Assembly (NCBI GenBank): GCA_023392035.1
Contig: JAEVZY010000260.1
Span: 1 to 15,885 of the forward strand
Source: Pseudomonadota bacterium
GTDB taxonomy: Bacteria > Pseudomonadota > Gammaproteobacteria > Burkholderiales > Burkholderiaceae_D
Reading direction: 5' to 3'
DNA: 15,885 nt
The notes beneath the pieces are model-generated. The model saw nothing but the letters and a program-made list of their open reading frames with translations, had not been told where the DNA came from and did not search any database. Position numbers and translations under genes: made by a program. Shown here piece after piece: positions 13,886 through 15,885 of this stretch (the stretch's first letter is position 1; the number at the start of each line of letters is the position of its first letter).

Positions 13886-14316
13886 TACAGACCCTCCACC
13901 GTGATGCCCATGGAACGGGCGGAGCCAGCGACCGTCAGGACAGCGGCCTCGAGATCGGCAGCGGTCAGGTCAGGCATTTTCTTCTTGGCGATTTCTTCCA
14001 CCTGGGCGCGGGTCAGCTTGGCAACCTTGTCGGTATGCGGCTTGGCCGATCCCTTGTCGATGCCGGCCGCCTTCTTCAGGAAGTAGGTCATGGGCGGCTG
14101 CGCCATGGTGAAGGTGAAGGACTTGTCGGCGAAGGCGGTGATGGTCACCGGAATCGGCATGCCGGGTTCCATGCCCTGGGTCTGGGCATTGAAGGCCTTG
14201 CAGAATTCCATGATGTTCAGACCGCGCTGACCCAGAGCCGGGCCGATCGGCGGCGAAGGGTTGGCCTTGCCAGCTGGCACTTGCAGCTTGATCAGGCCGA
14301 TGATTTTCTTTGCCAT
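13885..14316 (-). CDS. rplK: 50S ribosomal protein L11
   Basis: A 143-residue protein of the GTPase-associated centre that binds the 23S rRNA region targeted by thiostrepton. The N-terminal domain has QVPAGKANPSPPIGPALGQ with the conserved proline-rich stretch, followed by GLNIMEFCKAFN. The C-terminal rRNA-binding domain has VAKLTRAQVEEIAKKKMPDL and TVAGSARSMGITVEG. The start is ATG at 14316, with AGGAA just upstream. It is followed by rplA with a one-base overlap. Length is as in other bacteria (about 142). Confidence 0.98.
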   Translation of the reverse strand: MAKKIIGLIKLQVPAGKANPSPPIGPALGQRGLNIMEFCKAFNAQTQGMEPGMPIPVTITAFADKSFTFTMAQPPMTYFLKKAAGIDKGSAKPHTDKVAKLTRAQVEEIAKKKMPDLTAADLEAAVLTVAGSARSMGITVEGL

Positions 14317-14462
14317 GATATTTCCTGTTGATTGAGTATTAGCGCCCGTTCGGGTGGTCTTGCCGAATTCCTACTGGGGCTCCTCCTTGAAGCATTTGCA
14401 TCGGTGTTTGCCTTGCGGGCGGCACCCCGTGCGGCGCCTTGATTCCATTGCAGCGAACCAGA
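14317..14462 (-). promoter_or_regulatory. nusG-rplK leader, possible L1 control region
   Basis: This 146-base gap holds no gene. In Escherichia coli the corresponding rplK leader carries an L1 target that mimics the 23S rRNA site. On the minus strand short pairings such as TTCGG/CCGAA lie close to the rplK start and a GC-rich stretch lies near the nusG end. I cannot identify the L1 target or a promoter with certainty from the bases alone. Confidence 0.35.
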
Positions 14463-15047
14463 TCAGACTTTCTCGACCTGGCCGAATTCCAGTTCAACCG
14501 GCGTGGCACGGCCAAAGATGGTGACCGAGACGCGCACGCGCGATTTTTCGTAGTTGACCTCTTCGACATTGCCGTTGAAGTCGGTGAAAGGACCATCCTT
14601 GATGCGCACCAGCTCGCCCACTTCGTACAAGACCTTGGGGCGCGGCTTTTCCACGCCTTCCTGCATCTGATGCATGATCTTGTCGACTTCGTGCGGCGGA
14701 ATCGGGGTCGGCTTGTTCGACTTGCCGCCGATGAAACCGGTGACCTTGCTGGTGTTTTTCACCAGGTGCCAGGTGTCGTCGGTCATTTCCATTTCAACCA
14801 GCACATAGCCGGGGAAAAAACGACGCTCGGTGACCGATTTCTGGCCGTTCTTGACTTCGATGACTTCTTCGGTCGGCACCAGGATCTGGCCGAACTTGTC
14901 CTGCATGCCGGCGCGATTGATGCGCTCGACCAGCGAGCGCTGCACGCTTTTTTCCATGCCCGAATAGGCATGCACCACGTACCAGCGCTTCTTGCTTTCA
15001 GGCGCAGCCGCCGGCGTAGAGTCCTGCAGATTTTCGCTCATGGTCAT
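14463..15047 (-). CDS. nusG: Transcription termination/antitermination protein NusG
   Basis: A 194-residue NusG that binds the RNA polymerase clamp, reduces pausing, and links polymerase to Rho or to the ribosome (S10). The N-terminal NGN domain begins at KRWYVVHAYSGMEKSVQ (residues 20-36) and includes RRFFPGYVLVEM at 75-86. The C-terminal KOW domain has VGELVRIKDGPFTDFNG at about 143-159. A short disordered N-terminal tail is normal in betaproteobacteria. The ATG at 15047 overlaps the secE stop (ATGA), which suggests coupled translation. A second ATG at 15041 and a TTG at 15053 are alternatives that change the protein by two residues. No strong Shine-Dalgarno separates them. Confidence 0.97.
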   Translation of the reverse strand: MTMSENLQDSTPAAAPESKKRWYVVHAYSGMEKSVQRSLVERINRAGMQDKFGQILVPTEEVIEVKNGQKSVTERRFFPGYVLVEMEMTDDTWHLVKNTSKVTGFIGGKSNKPTPIPPHEVDKIMHQMQEGVEKPRPKVLYEVGELVRIKDGPFTDFNGNVEEVNYEKSRVRVSVTIFGRATPVELEFGQVEKV

Positions 15048-15424
15048 TTCCAACCCAAGATGAGGTCGTACAGCACGAATTCCAGCACCTTGTCAGTGCC
15101 CCACAGGAAGATTGCCATAATCAGCACGAAGCCAAACACCACGCCCGTGATCTGCAGCGCTTCGCGACGGGTCGGCCACACCACCTTGCGGGTTTCGCGT
15201 ACCGCTTCGCGGGAGAAATTCAGGAAGCCTTGGCCGGAAGCCGTGGTCCAGGCGAAGGCCACGGCCACAAGCAAGCCGGCCACCAGCGCGCCGGCACGCA
15301 TGTAAGTGGGCTTGCCAGCCAGCAGGTAGAAGCCGACGACGCCGGCAATGACAGCGAATACAGCCAATGCCACCTTGGCTTTGTCACCGGAGGGGCTGAC
15401 AGTCTGGACGGGTTGATTAGACAT
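15044..15424 (-). CDS. secE: Protein translocase subunit SecE
   Basis: A 126-residue inner-membrane protein that clamps SecY in the SecYEG channel. This is the long three-helix form known from Escherichia coli (127 residues), with membrane segments at about residues 17-36, 44-60 and 92-114. The conserved amphipathic helix with REAVRETRKVVWPTRREAL (72-90) precedes the last one. The frame is open to a GTG at 15442. I use the ATG at 15424 (MSNQPVQ) because of family length, but neither has a good Shine-Dalgarno. It is overlapped by nusG at its 3' end. Confidence 0.95.
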   Translation of the reverse strand: MSNQPVQTVSPSGDKAKVALAVFAVIAGVVGFYLLAGKPTYMRAGALVAGLLVAVAFAWTTASGQGFLNFSREAVRETRKVVWPTRREALQITGVVFGFVLIMAIFLWGTDKVLEFVLYDLILGWK

Positions 15425-15459
15425 ACTGTGCAAGACTTTCACTGCTCTGACTGGTGAGG

Positions 15460-15495
15460 CCGGAACACAAGTCCCGACCGGAACAACATGTCCCG
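15460..15495. repeat. Imperfect tandem repeat in the secE leader
   Basis: CCGGAACACAAGTCCCG (15460-15476) is followed after one base by CCGGAACAACATGTCCCG (15478-15495). The two copies differ in their centres. The second copy's GTCCCG also forms one arm of the hairpin at 15490-15521, so the first copy could compete for the same partner. Confidence 0.5.
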
Positions 15496-15521
15496 GCAGC
15501 AGAAAATCCGCTTGCCGGGAC
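15490..15521. repeat. 9-bp hairpin between tRNA-Trp and secE
   Basis: GTCCCGGCA (15490-15498) and TGCCGGGAC (15513-15521) pair perfectly around a 14-base loop. On the minus strand a bulged extension (AGC with GCT) is possible. No T tract follows, so it is probably not a full terminator. It lies about 66 bases before the secE start. Confidence 0.5.
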
Positions 15522-15543
15522 TGTGTTGAGCCACCAGAGTTGG

Positions 15544-15619
15544 TGGCAGGGGCGGAGGGCCTCGAACCCCCAACCTACGGTTTTGGAGACCGTCACTCTG
15601 CCAATTGAGCTACGCCCCT
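15544..15619 (-). tRNA. trnW: tRNA-Trp (anticodon CCA)
   Basis: The 76-base gene folds as a normal cloverleaf: acceptor AGGGGCG with CGCCCCT, anticodon stem ACGGT/ACCGT around CTCCAAA (anticodon CCA), and TTCGAGG in the T loop. The 3' CCA (15546-15544) is encoded. Its place between tuf and secE is the usual arrangement in betaproteobacteria. GCCACC and GGTGGC at 15530-15547 could pair the tRNA end with the following bases and may matter for 3' processing. Confidence 0.97.
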
Positions 15620-15629
15620 GTAAATGCAA

Positions 15630-15647
15630 GCCCCTCGCGAGAGGGGC
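15630..15647. repeat. 7-bp hairpin between tuf and tRNA-Trp
   Basis: GCCCCTC (15630-15636) and GAGGGGC (15641-15647) pair around a 4-base loop. It begins eight bases after the tuf stop. The following minus-strand bases (TTGCATTTA) make only a weak T tract, so partial termination or separation of tuf mRNA from the tRNA is more likely than a full stop. Confidence 0.5.
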
Positions 15648-15655
15648 CGTAATAC

Positions 15656-15885
15656 TTAGTCCAGGATCTTGGCAACCACGCCGGCGCCGACGGTACGGCC
15701 GCCTTCGCGGATTGCGAAGCGCAGACCTTCTTCCATGGCGATCGGGTTGATCAGCTGGACCGTGATCGACACGTTATCGCCCGGCATCACCATTTCCTTG
15801 TCCTTCGGCAGCTCGATCGAGCCGGTCACGTCGGTGGTACGGAAATAGAACTGCGGACGGTAGTTGTTGAAGAACGGGGTATGAC
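15656..15885 (-). CDS. tuf: Elongation factor Tu, C-terminal part (runs off right edge)
   Basis: The last 75 codons of EF-Tu, ending GAGVVAKILD with TAA at 15658-15656. The visible part is domain 3, with TPFFNNYRPQFYFRTTDVTG, ELPKDKEMVMPGDNV and MEEGLRFAIREGGRTVGAG, which carries aminoacyl-tRNA to the ribosome together with domains 1 and 2. It is upstream of tRNA-Trp and secE, the normal place for the tufB copy. Which of the usual two tuf copies this is follows from position only. Confidence 0.98.
   Translation of the reverse strand, partial: HTPFFNNYRPQFYFRTTDVTGSIELPKDKEMVMPGDNVSITVQLINPIAMEEGLRFAIREGGRTVGAGVVAKILD

Overview
The window is a GC-rich bacterial chromosome segment with nearly everything on the minus strand. 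From right to left it carries the conserved tufB - tRNA-Trp - secE - nusG - rplK - rplA - rplJ - rplL - rpoB - rpoC block (translation elongation, protein secretion, transcription, large ribosomal subunit stalk and RNA polymerase). Protein sequences and gene order point to a betaproteobacterium. The RpoB N-terminus (MHYSFTEKKRIRKSF), a formyl-CoA transferase very like the Oxalobacter enzyme, and the general style of the proteins suggest Oxalobacteraceae, perhaps Herbaspirillum or a relative. That placement is an inference from remembered sequences, not a search.

Layout. Positions 15885-15656 hold the 3' end of tuf. A hairpin and tRNA-Trp (CCA anticodon) follow, then a leader with a tandem repeat, then secE and nusG, which overlap by ATGA. 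After a 146-base leader come rplK and rplA, which overlap by one base (TAATG). A 324-base leader with a recognisable L10 autoregulatory core precedes rplJ and rplL. A 270-base spacer with a long GNRA-capped hairpin precedes rpoB. An 82-base spacer with a very GC-rich hairpin precedes rpoC, which ends at a strong intrinsic terminator at about 3118-3155.

Beyond the terminator is a two-gene accessory unit, also on the minus strand: a GlxA-type AraC-family regulator (DJ-1/PfpI-like domain plus AraC DNA-binding domain), then, 12 bases later, a formyl-CoA:oxalate CoA-transferase (frc) starting at GTG. It ends at a second strong terminator (566-600) whose stem shares its outer sequence with the rpoC terminator. 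At the left edge is the first part of an MFS transporter gene, preceded by a perfect 9-bp inverted repeat, and cut by the window end.

The right-hand 12.7 kb is a highly conserved housekeeping block whose interest lies in its untranslated spacers (leaders, attenuator-like hairpins, start-codon choices). I see no mobile element, CRISPR array, rRNA or clearly new defence or biosynthetic system. The least ordinary part is the regulator-frc unit, which carries no oxalyl-CoA decarboxylase gene within the window.
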